Below, piece by piece: positions 9,576 through 21,548 of a stretch of DNA of 64,000 nt; position 1 is the stretch's first letter, and each line of letters begins with the position of its first letter. The translations under genes were made by a program, and so were the position numbers. The notes beneath the pieces are model-generated. The model was not told where the DNA came from and made no database searches. It saw only the letters and a program-made list of their open reading frames with translations. This DNA comes from Agrostemma githago. Lineage: Eukaryota > Streptophyta > Magnoliopsida > Caryophyllales > Caryophyllaceae. Where the stretch lies: contig OY288242.1 in NCBI GenBank assembly GCA_958450325.1, positions 66,107,562 to 66,171,561 on the forward strand, given 5' to 3'.

Positions 9576-10246
9576 TGATGGGGGTCGGTTGCCTGCCTTT
9601 GGCCGCCTGCCAATCAGGCCCCAGGGCGACCAGTCCCAGAAGGAGGAAAGGTCTGCCCAGCAGTCTTTCCATCAAAGTCATTGAAATCTCCAAGTGTGGC
9701 CCTAAGTCCTTGAGCCATCCGCCAAACAGAGCAAACCAGGCCTCCCGCCTGCTTCCAGGGCGTTCCCACCTAAACAGAACCGAAAGAGAACCAAGGACCC
9801 ATCCGTCATTTTGCCTAAGGTAAGGAGAAATGGGTGGACAAGGTGAGTCCACGTGTCGCGCCAACATCCACCCATTTCCCTCCTCTTCTTTCTCTTTTCC
9901 TCTCTCTTGTGGGAAGGTATAAATACTTACCCATTTCCCACATAAGAGGGGTTGGATTTTCTCTCTCTAGACTCTTACTCCTAAAAACGCCACCTAGTTC
10001 CTCACGAGCTAGGTTAGCCAAGGCACTTCACGGACTGACTTAGGCATCGGAGAGTGTTTCCTCGGACAACCTCCGAGGCCCTGTGCGTTCATTGTGCAGG
10101 GAGAAGGCCGACTCCGCCGGGAAGGTCCGATCAAGGGAGTGAGAGGAAGGGGAGGCTGAAGGAAATCAAACGGTCAATTGTTCATTATTAACCCAATCAT
10201 ACAGCCCGGATCCAAGGCCGGGTGAATTGTTTCCGTAACCGGAACA
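9576..10246 (+). repeat. 3' LTR of element A (671 bp)
   Basis: It starts TGATGGGGGTCGG and ends CCGGAACA (TG...CA). The bases just before it, GAGAGCCAAT, match the polypurine-like tract GAGGGCCAAT of elements B and C. It shares blocks with the other Tat LTRs, including the pyrimidine-rich tract, the TATA box and CCGAGGCCCTGTGCGTTC. Confidence 0.9.
9850..9925 (+). promoter_or_regulatory. LTR promoter of element A (G-box and TATA box)
   Basis: CACGTG at 9850-9855 is followed about 63 bp later by TATAAATA at 9918-9925, after a CT-rich stretch. This is the expected U3 promoter driving gag-pol from the equivalent 5' LTR. Element B keeps the same arrangement. Confidence 0.65.
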
Positions 10247-11056
<810 letters not shown>

Positions 11057-11341
11057 ATTGGCCCTCACCTGCTGGGGGGGAATCAGGGTTCCCCTTCGGC
11101 AGGTGGACTCTTGGTGGAGGGGAGTTGACTTGTGTCTCCTACCAGTGCATTTAATGCGTTCGCGTATTCCCGAGGGGGAGTCTCTTCTGTTATTGGGCAT
11201 GCCAAGAGTTTAATTGTTCCTTGGGTCATGATTGCCTTCGTGCACCAAATGGATTTTTGGGCAGCGTGCTGGTGTGCTGATTGGTCGTTTCCCCTGTCAG
11301 GGTGGTTGGGATGTTATTCAATGCCTTGGCCTCCCTCTTTG

Positions 11342-11348
11342 TATAAAT
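11342..11348 (+). promoter_or_regulatory. TATA box of aORF2 (element B)
   Basis: TATAAAT in the context TGTATAAATTGCA lies 65 bp before the aORF2 ATG, the same sequence and spacing as in element A. Confidence 0.55.
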
Positions 11349-11412
11349 TGCATTCTCCTTCGCCATTTTCATGACCCATCTCCAACTTTCTTTTCCTTCT
11401 TTTTCTAAGAAA

Positions 11413-11997
11413 ATGTCGTGGATTACCAAAACATTCTTTTACCAAGGGGCTCGTGTGGTGACCCGCCGCTTCAGGGGCCGTCAGAGACTGAGGTATTCCA
11501 GGGCGTCCTTTCTCATCTTGCGCCGCAGCCGGTGACTCCGCACTCGACTTCATAGGAGGCTTAAGAGGAGGTCTCATGTTAGGGCGGGCAAGCGCCCTCT
11601 GAAGGTTTCTCCTATCGTTCCAAAGCTTAAACGCTGCCTCCAAGGAGAGGGTTGTTTTGATAGGGGGTGCCCTGAATGTTACCCATGGCTGCACCCTGAG
11701 CAGTTTGACCCTGATCACTCTGAGTCGGGCTCTTCTTCTGAGTCGGGCCCTTCTTCCCCTTTGAGGAAGAAGGTGGGTTGCGGCTCCTGTGACGATATTG
11801 AGGCAGTCCCTTATGGAAGGGACTGGGATGTCAGCAGCCGGGATTCCGGCGACAGTGATGGCCGGGGTTATTCTTCCGGTCGAGATGGTGATGGCGACTC
11901 TGCAGACCCCTTCAAGGACTCCGACGACTGGGACTGGGGGTCCGATGCAGGGGGCCACAGCCCTGGGGAATACTCTCCAGGTTCTGATGATGACTAG
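11413..11997 (+). pseudogene. antisense aORF2 of element B, 194 codons, one premature stop
   Basis: The frame has the same length as aORF2 in A and C. Codon 41 is TGA at 11533-11535, where A has CGA (Arg), a CpG-to-TpG change. Otherwise the frame is open to 11997. It keeps C-x5-C-x4-C-x2-C, PWLHPEQFDP and the CxxC pair, then an acidic tail ending in SDDD. The function is unknown. Confidence 0.75.
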
Positions 11998-12274
11998 GAC
12001 TGCCCTTGGGGCGCAGGCGTGATGAGCCGGAAAATAGGGGCTCTTTTTATACTTTGTTTGTCCTGGATGTAATTGCCCGTTTTTCCGGGTTTTTTAAGGC
12101 TTAATGAAAGAAAATTCAGGCAATTTTGTTTGTGTGTTGTATTTTAACTATTTGTTTATTACTTATTTGTTTTGAATGAAGAGAGGACGTCACAGGGTGA
12201 TCAATCCTCTGACACCCTTTGGTCCTTTCGAGGCTACCCTTGGGAAGTTACACAGGGTTGACTTCTGAGGGAGT

Positions 12275-12350
12275 GACGCGTGGACAGTAGTCTTTGGGCG
12301 GATTTCTGAGGGTTTGGCGACTCTTTGTATGCCTTTTTTTTCCTATAAAA
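12275..12350 (+). promoter_or_regulatory. Predicted promoter of aORF1 (element B)
   Basis: GACGCGTGG (the position of GACACGTGG in A and C) at 12275-12283 is followed about 60 bp later by TATAAAA at 12344-12350. The ATG is at 12595, leaving a leader of about 215 nt rich in CT, typical of plant 5' leaders. A GTGTCAGAGGA-type block shared by all three elements lies just upstream (about 12200-12222, reverse strand). Confidence 0.55.
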
Positions 12351-12594
12351 GTAAACAGCCACTCATTCCTCCTCTTTTTCCCTTTTCAAACATTTCTTTT
12401 GCAAATCTTCCTTTCTCTTTCTCTGCAAACCCTTTGGTGTGACGACTTGTGCCTTCCTTTGTACCCCCGCTTCTCTGGGAGATTTCTCCTTCAGGCTTTC
12501 ATCGCACCGGCAGACGACCTTAGGTTAGACTTTTGTCTTCCCTTTCTTGCTCTTTCTTTTCGATTTCTTGTTTTCCATTCCAATTAGAGTTACA

Positions 12595-14962
12595 ATGTCT
12601 AGAACTCGTGAGCGGATCCTACCTTTTACTGACCCATCGAGGAGGGAGGAAGGGGAAAAAGGTAGGGAGAACTTCGCCTCCTCCTCTAGGGAGGTTGGCT
12701 CTGGGGTAGTTGAGGAAGAAAATTCGGCGGATAGTGGAGGTGGTAACTCCCCTGACCCTCCTCCGTTCGACGTTATTGATTCGGATGACGAGGCACTGGA
12801 AATTGACCCCTCCAGGACCTCTGGCCCCCTTATTCGTCGGGAAAGGGGTAAGGTTTATTATTTAGACAAAGTCAAGTATCACGTTCCCTTGAGAACTTAC
12901 CCTGACCCGAAAAACCGGGACTTGATTCTTGCGAAAAGTGCCGCCGGTGCGATCGAGCGGTTTTACAATTTTGGGGATGGGTACACAATTGTCGTCCCCG
13001 ACGAGAAAGATACCGTGTGCAGCCCTTTCGACGGGTGCATAGCGGTTTATCACAAATGTCTGGAGTTCGGCCTTCGCTTTCCCCTTCATCCTTCCCTGGA
13101 AGAGATTTTCAGGCGTATGAATGTGGCCATCGCCCAGCTGACAGCCACGGCTGTCAGGTCATTGATTTCGTATGTTTGGACCTGCTTGTTTCATCGTGCC
13201 GAGCCTTCTATTGATGCCCTGAGGTTTATGGTCGGCCTACAAATGGTCTCTTCTGGGAGTGTGGGCTCTCCTGGATATTGGTCCCTCTTGAGGCAGAAGG
13301 GACATGCTTTGGTGTGGCCAGCCATGGACAGTCTGAGAGACTGGAAGAACAACTTTCTTTATGTGCACAGTGCCCATGGGTGGAAGATTCCTCGTCATTT
13401 CAGGAATCATGTCCACACCAGACTAGAGACTCCCGAGGAGTATCACCCTGGCGTGGGTGGAAAAGCCTTGGAGGTGAAGCTGAGCGAGAAGGACAAGGAA
13501 TTGACAGACTATTTTGCCGCTCATACTGATAAATATGGGGTATATGGCCCTTCATTATGGCTCCCCCATGCGGAGCTCATTGCTACTGATAAATACCTGA
13601 CCCGGGTGGGCATGAATCCGGGCCTAGATGAAGGTAGTTCAGGAGTGCTGATGATTCTTCCTTACCCTTTTTCTTTTTAAGTGTCCTGACTGTTCGTCTG
13701 TTTGCCTTGCAGATTTTGCCACCTTCATTTGGAGAAAGGGGGAGGTGAGGCGTCAGGGTCTGACCGAGACTCTTACCGTCGTCCAAAGTCGCCCTTCTCT
13801 TCCTCCTGATTTCAAGAAAGGTGAGAAGAACTTGATGAAGCACCTGAAGGGTTTGTCGTTCAGTAGGCCAAGGCTCCCTGCCCCTCCCAGGTCAACGCCT
13901 GCAAAAACGGCGGTTTCTGAAGCCACCCCTTCCCCGGTTGCGAAGGTGATTGCCTGTGAGGATACTCCCTCACCTGTTGGTAGGCAGGAGGGCCTTTCCA
14001 CAGGGGTTCAGATTCCCACGGGACCGCGGGCCGCGGGCTCCGAAGAGACTGGGGAAAGCACTCCCAGAGGGCTGATTAGAAAGAGGAGCAGAGAGGCTCC
14101 GAATGCTGACCAAGTGGTGGATTTGGAAACTGCTACGCCTGAACCAAAGCGCTTCGCTCAGGGGGTTCCTAGTACCCTCTTTTCTGAGGAGAACACCGAA
14201 TTCCATTACACCGCCGGCGATAGCCATGATGTTTCCGCCTTACTTTCCGACTCCGGGGCAGTTTTGGCGGATCATCTCCTCAAGACTGTCCATTCTGCCA
14301 CTCATCAGGTGACTCAGTACGTTCAGCGTACCGCCAGAATCATCCAGGCTTCTGTAGAGTTGGCGGCCCTTAACCGTTTGAGTGACGAGGAACTGGCTAA
14401 CTCTGACCGCCTTTCTGCAGTCGAAAGGGACGTTGCTCTTATTGCCAGTTTGAAGGATCAGTTGGCGAAAAGGGAAATCGAGTTGGAAGAGGCCAGGAAT
14501 CAGGCGATCCACTGGAAGTCTCAGAATGAAAGGGCTGTCAGGGAGGTGTCCCGCCTGGAGGAGGAGTCGAAAAGAGCTCAGCAGGCCTTCGCAGAGCTGG
14601 AGCAGGCCAGAAAGGCTTTAGCTGAGCTGGATCATGCCAAGAAAAGTGTCGTCGATCTAGGGGAGCGCCTTTCCAAGGCGAATTCAAATCTTCAGGCAGC
14701 TCTTGGTGATCTAGCGACGAAGACTGAGGAGTGGCAGAAAGAGAGGGATGAAATAATCCAAGAGGTGGAAACGGCCGTGTCGGCGGGTTTTGTGAATGGC
14801 GCTAACTCTTGCTTAGGGGTGGTCATGGAAGCTGTCAGGGAGATGTTCCCTGGCTTTGATGAAGAAGCTTTTCGGGCCCTTTACGCCGCCAAGGATGAGG
14901 CCCAGATGCGCAGGCTGGCTGAAGGGGCTGCTACTTCTGGCCCAGATGCTCCCCCTGCTTAA
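12595..14962 (+). CDS. antisense aORF1 of element B, spliced, open reading frame of 762 aa
   Basis: Exon 1 is 12595-13633 and exon 2 is 13713-14962, joined in phase 1 across a 79-bp GT-AG intron. The ATG at 12595 is chosen because MSRTRERILPF is conserved in element A and close to the start in C; an in-frame ATG at 12547 lies in the CT-rich leader. Residues 1-80 are acidic and Ser-rich. About residues 150-310 resemble the 'putative gypsy type transposon' domain (GLRFPLHPSLEE, WKNNFLYVHS, PGVGGKALEVKLS). A Pro-rich linker follows, then about residues 580-700 form a heptad-like coiled coil (Lys/Glu/Ala/Leu), and the tail MFPGFDEEAFRALYAAKDEA. No function is known. It is intact although gag-pol of the same element is broken. 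Confidence 0.82.
13634..13712 (+). other. Phase-1 intron of aORF1 (element B)
   Basis: The donor is GAAG|GTAGTTCAGG and the acceptor GTTTGCCTTGCAG|AT after a T-rich tract. Without splicing the frame stops at 13680. With splicing both exons join in frame at a GAT codon. The same intron position is found in A (81 bp) and C (87 bp). Confidence 0.82.
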
Positions 14963-15184
14963 TATGGAGGGCAGTCTTCCTCAGAGGGCTCTTGTTCGTC
15001 CCCCGTTGCGCCTACGCTGATGCTTTGACTTCTTTATTTCTTTGCGCGCCGAGCCCTTTGGTGGCCGGCTGCCGTGTTTACTGTAATCACTTTTTTAGCA
15101 AACTCTTATCCTGTGTACCCTTGCCACTTTATTCCTTTTTATGAAGATCTTTTTGTTTGTTTTTGTCTGGTTTCTTGTATAAGT

Positions 15185-15480
15185 TTGATGTACAGCCTGC
15201 CCCCTGCTTGCCCAGAGGTAAGCAGGGAGGTCTTTAACGTTTCTATACAAGGTTGGGGGGCCTGCGCCCAGTCTTTTGTTGATCCTGCCCATCCCTGGCT
15301 TTTGTTCAAAGTCCAGGGGGCCTGCTCCCTGCCTGCCCAGAGGTAAGCAGGGAGGTTTTTTTGCGTTTTTTATACAAGGTTGGAGGGCCTGCCCCCAGTC
15401 CTTGTTGATCCGGCCTGTCCCTGGCTTTTGTTCAAAGTCCAGGGGGCCTGCCCCCTGCCTGCCCAGAGGTAAGCACAGGG
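15185..15480. repeat. Minisatellite of element B, 125-bp unit, about 2.3 copies
   Basis: GCCCAGAGGTAAG starts fall at 15210, 15335 and 15461 (periods 125 and 126). The unit is homologous to the 124-bp unit of A in reverse orientation and also holds the reverse complement of TTGTATAAAAAACG. Copy number is lower than in A and C. Confidence 0.88.
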
Positions 15481-15520
15481 GCTCGGAATTTTTGTTGAGG
15501 GGTTCATTTTCCCTAGATTT

Positions 15521-15548
15521 GGCAACAGGGGGGCCTCCCCCTATTGCT
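15521..15548 (-). other. GC-rich hairpin after pol (element B)
   Basis: This is the same stem as in A and C, with the CCCCCTGTTGCC arm kept and the outermost pair lost on the other arm. It lies about 180 bp beyond the pol stop on the minus strand. Confidence 0.6.
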
Positions 15549-15647
15549 CCCTGCTCGTTTGTGTGTGAGAGCGCAAGTTTGAACAGGCAACGAGTATAAA
15601 TCTGAAGCTTTCTCATTTCTTTATAAAACTTTTTTTGACATAAGGGT

Positions 15648-15665
15648 GGTCGGAGCCGTCGACAT
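15648..15665 (-). promoter_or_regulatory. Invariant 18-nt motif after pol (element B)
   Basis: On the minus strand TGTCGACGGCTCCGACCA lies 60 bp after the pol stop codon, identical to the copies in A and C. Confidence 0.6.
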
Positions 15666-15724
15666 TCTTTGACCGTCCTCCGCCTTTGTTTTCAGCAAAA
15701 ATAAAAACTATCCTTAGACTTGGT

Positions 15725-18700
15725 TTAGACATAATATTTCTTCAGGGTGTCCGCGTTCCAGTGAGCATTCAGCTCTTGTCCTTCAAGGTTGGCGATTTTG
15801 TATGTGCCTGGTCCCAGGATTTGAGTTACTTGGTATGGACCTTCCCAGTTGGCACTTAGCTTTCCATGCTCCCTTGATTTTCCAACAGCCTGCGTTTTTC
15901 TGAGAACCAGATCACCCATCTGGAAATTTCTCTGGTGTACTCTTCTGTTGTAGGCTTTCCTCATTCGTTGCTGGTAGGCAACGGTGTTGGTACTGGCCTC
16001 CTCCCTTATCTCATTGACCAGATCTAAGGCCTCGACCATTGCAGCTTCATTCTCAGTTCGGTCGTATTGCAGGGAGCGCAGAGATGGGATTCTGGCCTCA
16101 ATTGGTAGCAGAGCCTCTGCTCCATATACTAGGCCGAACGGGGTCTGGCCTGTAGACTCCTTTTGGGTGGTCCGGATTGACCAGAGTATGCTGGGAAGCT
16201 CGTCAGCCCATCTGCCTTTGAGGTCATCTACCATTTTCTTAAGGCCATTTAAGATCTGCTTGTTGGTTGCCTCCGCCTGTCCATTGGTTTGAGGATGGCA
16301 GACAGCCAAGTAGGCAACCGCTATGCTATGGCTTTCTAGCCAGATTCTCAGGGGATCATTGTCAAACTGCCTGCCATGATCAAACACCAACATTTTTGGT
16401 AGGCCGAATCTGGTGATAATATTTCGCCAGATCACTTTTCTGACTGCCGGCTCGGTAATGTTGGGCACTGCTTCAGCTTCTATCCATTTGGTGAAGTAGT
16501 CTATAGCCACAATCAAGATCTTCCTGCCCCCAGTGGCCACCGTGAAAGGTCCTAGTATGTCCATCCCCCATTGAGCGAAGGGGATGGGGGATAGGATTGG
16601 CCTGAGTTCCTGGGCCGGGACATGGATTGACGGGGCAAAGAGTTGGCACTTTCTGCACTTCTGGGTCAGGCTTCTGGCATCTGCTAACATGGTAGGCCAG
16701 TAGTAGCCTGCCCTTAGGGCCTTGTGGGCCAGCGATCTTCCTCCAATGTGATGTCCACAGATTCCTGAGTGGATATCCTCCAGTACTTCAGCAGCCTGGT
16801 TTGCCCTTAGGCATTTGAGCAGGGGGTAAGTAAAAGATTTCTTATATAGTTCTTCACCAATGATTATGAACCAGGCTGCTTTGGCATGTACCTTTCTCTT
16901 TTGCGCTGTGTCTGATGGCAGGATGCCATGCCTTTTGAACTGGATGAAGGGGGTCATCCAATTTTCGGGCCCTTCCTCGACGGTGCTAATCGCCTGACAG
17001 GCGCTGGTAGATTTTTCATGCAAAACATCAACCCACACCGACCTCCGTATGTCTTGTAGGCTGGAGCTGGCCAGCTTTGACAGAGCGTCGGCTCGGTTGT
17101 TCTGCGATCGAGGTATTTGCTGGATTTCATAGGACTTTAGGCCCGACAACTCCTGCTTTACTTTCTCAAGGTATGTGGCCATGGTCTGATCTCTGGCCTC
17201 ATATTCTCCGTTAATTTGATTGGCAATGAGCTGAGAATCGGTAGCTAGTGTAACTCGCTCTGCCCCTTCGGCTTTAGCCAGTTTTATCCCTGTGAGTACA
17301 GCCTCGTATTCCGCCTCGTTGTTTGATGCCGGGAAGGTGAACCTGAGTGCATGCTCAAAATCCACTCCCTCAGGGCTGGTTAATACGACGCCTGCGCCTG
17401 CACCATTGGCCGTTGAGGATCCATCAGTGTGCACGATCCACTCCTCGGCAGGGGGCTCCTCTTCCCCTGAATGGGAGCATTCGGCCAGAAAATCGGCCAA
17501 GGCTTGGGCTTTGATGGCTGTTCTTGGCTGGTAAGATATCCCCAGCCCACTTAACTCGATCTCCCATTTCAGCAGTCTCCCTGATTTCTTAAACTTTTCC
17601 AACACTTTCTCCAGCGGTTGGTCGGTGAGGACCACGACAGGATGTGCGTCAAAGTAGGGTCTGAGTTTTCTGGCTGCAATGACGACTGCATAGGCGGCCT
17701 TTTCTATCAGGGGGTAATTTCTTTCTGCCGTTCCCAGGGAGTGACTCACAAAGTAGATGGGTTGCTGTGAGTTTGCTTCCTCCCTTAGGATGACAACACT
17801 TACTGTCGTGTTCATGACAGCGATGTACAGGTATAATTTTTCTCCGGATACCGGTCTTGCCAGGGTAGGGAGTTTTTTCAGGTGCTCCTTCAATTGCTCG
17901 AAGGCTTTCTTCTGTTCGTCTTCCCATTTGAATTGTTTGTTGCCTTTTAATATTTTGAAGAAGGGGGTGGACTTGTCTGCTGACCTGGCGATAAACCGAG
18001 CCAGGGCGGCCATTCTGCCTGTGAGCCTCTGAATGTCCCTGATGGTTTTAGGCTCCGGGAGATCTAGGACCGCCTGAATTTTCTCAGGGTTGGCGTCTAT
18101 CCCCCTGGAGCTGACCAAAAACCCTAGGAATTTCCCGGATCGGACCCCGAATGTGCATTTTTTTGGGTTCAGCTTCATCTTGTATGACCGCAGGGAAGAG
18201 AAGGTCTCTTGAAGGTCTGTCAGATGCTCCTTGTCCCCCTTACTTTTGACGATCGCATCGTCAACATAGGCCTCTAAGTTTCTTCCCTTTTGACTTTCGA
18301 AGACTCTGTCTACCAACCGCTGATAGGTGGCGCCTGCATTCTTCAGCCCAAATGGCATCATCTTGTACATGTAGGTGCCATGGCTGGTTATGAAGGCGCA
18401 CCTCACTCTGTCTGGCTGCCAGAGGTACACTTGATGGTACCCTGAGAACGTATCCAGAAAACTTAGCGTGGTGTATCCACTAGTGGCTTCCACTAGTTGA
18501 TCTATCCTGGGCAGAGGGTAGCAATCCTTAGGGCAGGCCTTGTTAAGATTGGTAAAATCCACGCACATTCTCCATGCGCCTGATGACTTTTTTACCATGA
18601 CAACGTTTGCCAGCCATTCAGGGTAGTCACATACTTCGATGAAGTCTGCCTTCAGGAGTTTGTCTATTTCTTCTTTTATCGCCGCATCTTTTTCCTCGGA

Positions 18701-19847
18701 CATGTTCCTTTTTTTCTGCTTCACCGGGCGAGCCTCCGGATTAATGTTCAGCTTGTGAACAAGAAAAGGTCGGGTCGACCCCTGGCATCTCGTCTGCAAA
18801 GTAGGCGAATACGTCCCTATTTTCTCTTAGGACTGCAATTAGTTCGTTTTGGTAGGACTCCTCCAGGTCGGCCCCTATAAGGACCTGCCTCCCTGGCTCT
18901 AAGTCCACTAGCATGCTCTCCCCTTCAGGCTCCAGGCGGACTTGCTCTTGCTGGGCAGTCGGAATCTCACCTTCCCTGGTAGGAGAGCACTGGGCTTTTC
19001 GTTTCCCTTTTCTTTCTGTCTCATGGGCCTGCAGGGCCACGGAATAACAGTGTCTGGCCGAATCCTGATCCCCGTGGACCTTCCCCTCCATGCCAAAGTT
19101 TGTTACATAGGCTATGGTGAGGGCCCTAATTGATACAGCAGCTTCTATTTCATCTAGGGTGGCTCGGCCTATCAGGGCGTTGTACGCGGATTTGGCATCC
19201 ACCACAACAAACGACGCCCTGATATTTCTTGCTGAGGTCCCCTCCCCAAACGTAACAGGCAGATCGATAACTCCCATGGGTAGCATGCCTGCTCCATTGA
19301 ATCCATACAAAGATCCGGGGGCTGGCTTCAGGTGCCTTCTTTCAAGGTTCATCTTCTCAAAAGCATCTTTGTACAAGAGATTTGTGTAGGCGCCAGTATC
19401 CACCATACACCTCTTGACAATGTGATTGCTGATTTCCAGGGTTAAGACCAGAGGGTCACTATGTGGGTACACGACTCTCCCTGCATCTTCAGGGGTGATG
19501 CTTAGGGTAGTGCCCCTTGGGCTGCCTGCCTTCTCGGCGTAGCAAATTTGGTTACGCAGTTCGCGGATCTGCCTTTTCTGGCTGCGCCTGCTGGTCCGCC
19601 CCTCTGCATCCCCTGATACTACATGGATGACCATGCGATTTTGGGCTGAGCCCTCAGGTTTGTCTGCCGCCTCTTTCTGGGGTTTGTTCCTTGCTGCATA
19701 GTTACTCAGCCAGCCGTTTCTTATTAGTTTCTCTATTTCGTCTTTTAAGTGGCGGCACTCCTCTGTGGTATGACCTATGCAGTCATGGAACGTGCAGAAT
19801 TTTTGGGATCCCCTTTTGGGCTGCGCGACTTGTTTGGACGAGCCCAT
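15725..19847 (-). pseudogene. pol of element B (protease, RT, RNase H, integrase), one internal frameshift
   Basis: The frame starting upstream of 19847 carries the CHHC knuckle and a protease with VDTGAYTNLLY. A 1-bp insertion near 18775 moves the frame, and a second open frame (18799 to 15725) continues through RT (YVDDAIVKS), RNase H (IVHTDGSSTANG) and integrase (HHCC domain, VFDHGRQF, NGQAEA) to a normal C-terminus. Catalytic residues appear intact. The join with gag is also out of frame because an A-tract near 19805 has five A where element C has six. The neighbouring sequence does not form a canonical -1 slippery heptamer in the gag frame, so I treat this as damage rather than programmed frameshifting. 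Confidence 0.9.
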
Positions 19848-21450
19848 TTTGCTGTTTCTTTTTCTAACTCGAAGATTTCTGCTCTCGGCCTATTGAGGGC
19901 CGTGTAGCTGTCAAATCTTGGTTGGTATGTTGTACGTTCCTTCTTGGGAGTGTCTCCCTCTTCTCTCTGCTTGCCTGGCTCATTCCTGCCACGCCCACCC
20001 TGCGGTCCCCCTTGCGGCCTTGTTTGGCCTGCAGGGGTATCCGGCAGGCTGTGAAACTCTTCCTGCAGAATAAACCCTTCAGCGATTTTCCTGGCCATGG
20101 CCAAGGTTTCCGGCTGGGCCCTGATCATCTGATTCTTCATTTCTCCTGGGAGCAAGGAGATTGTCAGGGCGTAGGCAGCGGTGGAGTCATCGATCTCCCT
20201 GACTTGCTGATAGGATAAGTCAAACCTTCTTAGGTACTCCCTTACACTTTCACCCTTTTTCTGTTTTAGGGTCATAAGATCGAAGCGAGTGAGGCGTCTC
20301 CTTTTGTTCCCAGCATACTGTTCGAGGAAGATCTCGGCCAATTCTATGAAGAAATTGATTGATCCTTGGCGGAGATCCCTGAACCACCCTTGTGCGAGCC
20401 CTACCAGGGTGGTTGGGAAGACTTTGCACCAGATAGCGTCATCCACGTCGTACATGCCCATGTGGCTCTCGAATGCCGCCAAGTGGTCCTCTGGGTCTGT
20501 TGTCCCGTCGAACTTAATGGTCGGCATTTTAATTTTCGGGATGGGGTATTCTTGTACCTCAGGATGAAATGGGGTTTTTGTGGGCCTGCCTACCATTCGT
20601 GACCTGCTTTCCCCAGACTGGTTACCGTGCATATCCCATTGTCTATGGATCGGTTTCCTCGTACTGGGGGAGCGGTGCCTTGGAGGCGGCCTGCTTGCTG
20701 CTTCATCTTCTGTCTCAGGGGAGATTTGCCTGGGTCTCTTTCTCTGAGAGTGGCAGAGGTTCTCACCCTGGTGGTATCTAGATTCAAGCGGTTGCCCCCG
20801 GTTGAGCCTAGACTGCATGCTTTGGGACAAACCCGGGGCTGGCTGCTCTTTGACCGCCGGTGTTAACCTGGAGAAGACCCCGCCTGCTTTTCTCCCAGGC
20901 GCTTTGACATGGGCTCCCTGGGCCTCATTCTCTCCTGCAATTCCCGGGATAAACCTCTCTGTTCTTCAGACGCGGATTCTGTTGTGTGAATGGAGAATGC
21001 CTGTTGTTGGGCAGGTGGCTCTGGGCTACCTGCTGTGAGACGCTTCTGCACCTGCGCATATACTTGTGTCGTCCTTCTTGCTTTTCTCTGAGCGTTTCTG
21101 GCGGCGGTCCGCTTCGTGCCCCCAGCTTCATCCCTGCTTATTGAGGGTGGCTACCTGGGGGCCGATGCGACCCTGCCTACCAGGTCCTCAGGACTGAACT
21201 CCTGATTTAGCATTGCAGAGAAGAAGGCGGCTGTCTGTGCCATATGAGCTGGGGTCAGATTCAGAGTGTGCCCTGGGTGTGTCCCCAACTCAGGTGTTAC
21301 AGCAGCGCTTGGCACGCCTAGGAGACTGGTTCCCCCCACCCCCAGGATCGTGGCGGGAGGAATCCTCTCTGGCTGTGGCATGCCATACAGGGGGGTCACC
21401 GGTGGGACCGTCGGACCCGCCCCTGCACTGGCGTCAACGATTTCTGGCAT
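19775..21450 (-). pseudogene. gag of element B, one stop and frameshifts
   Basis: It starts with MPEIVDASAG at 21450, about 75 bp after the primer site. A TAG at 21151 replaces a CAG found in C. A 1-bp deletion near 20895 shifts frame, after which the frame is open from about 20830 to 19775 through the capsid domain (KVFPTTLVGLAQGWFRDL, KKGESVREYLRRFDLSY). The region before the capsid is rich in Gln, Arg and Ser. The frame ends at 19775 because of the short A-tract described for pol; in element C gag and pol share one frame. Confidence 0.88.
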
Positions 21451-21526
21451 GATTACTTTGATTGTTTTAGTTTTTTGTGATTAGGAATGGTTGATTTTTG
21501 TGGGTAGCTCGTGAGCACAACCGTGT

Positions 21527-21545
21527 TTCCCCACAGACGGCGCCA
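21527..21545 (-). other. Primer binding site of element B
   Basis: On the minus strand TGGCGCCGTCTGTGGGGAA starts 3 nt after the 5' LTR. The first nine bases match the complement of the tRNA-Asp 3' end (TGGCGCCGT) and the remainder only partly. The same site is at 27961 in element C. Confidence 0.75.
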
Positions 21546-21548
21546 AAT

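Larger units (their letters stand above)
1..10246 (+). mobile_element. Tat-lineage (Retand-like) Ty3/gypsy element A, 5' end outside window
   Basis: The order is gag, pol (protease, RT, RNase H, integrase), an 18-nt conserved motif, a GC hairpin, a 124-bp minisatellite, antisense aORF1, antisense aORF2 and a 3' LTR. By alignment with element C about 1.8 kb (5' LTR, primer site and gag N-terminus) lies left of the window. Pol is uninterrupted, but gag is cut by an internal deletion and aORF1 by a 1-bp deletion, so this copy is probably not autonomous. The base after the LTR begins an (ATT)n microsatellite, so its TSD may be ATTAT like that of element B. Tat assignment rests on the integrase-last gene order plus extra antisense ORFs before the 3' LTR; the Retand label is from memory of that Silene family. 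Confidence 0.9.

Noticed and set aside
19780..19860. Programmed -1 frameshift between gag and pol in B
   Set aside because: Element C has gag and pol in one frame; B differs by one A in a short A-tract and lacks a proper slippery heptamer in the gag frame.
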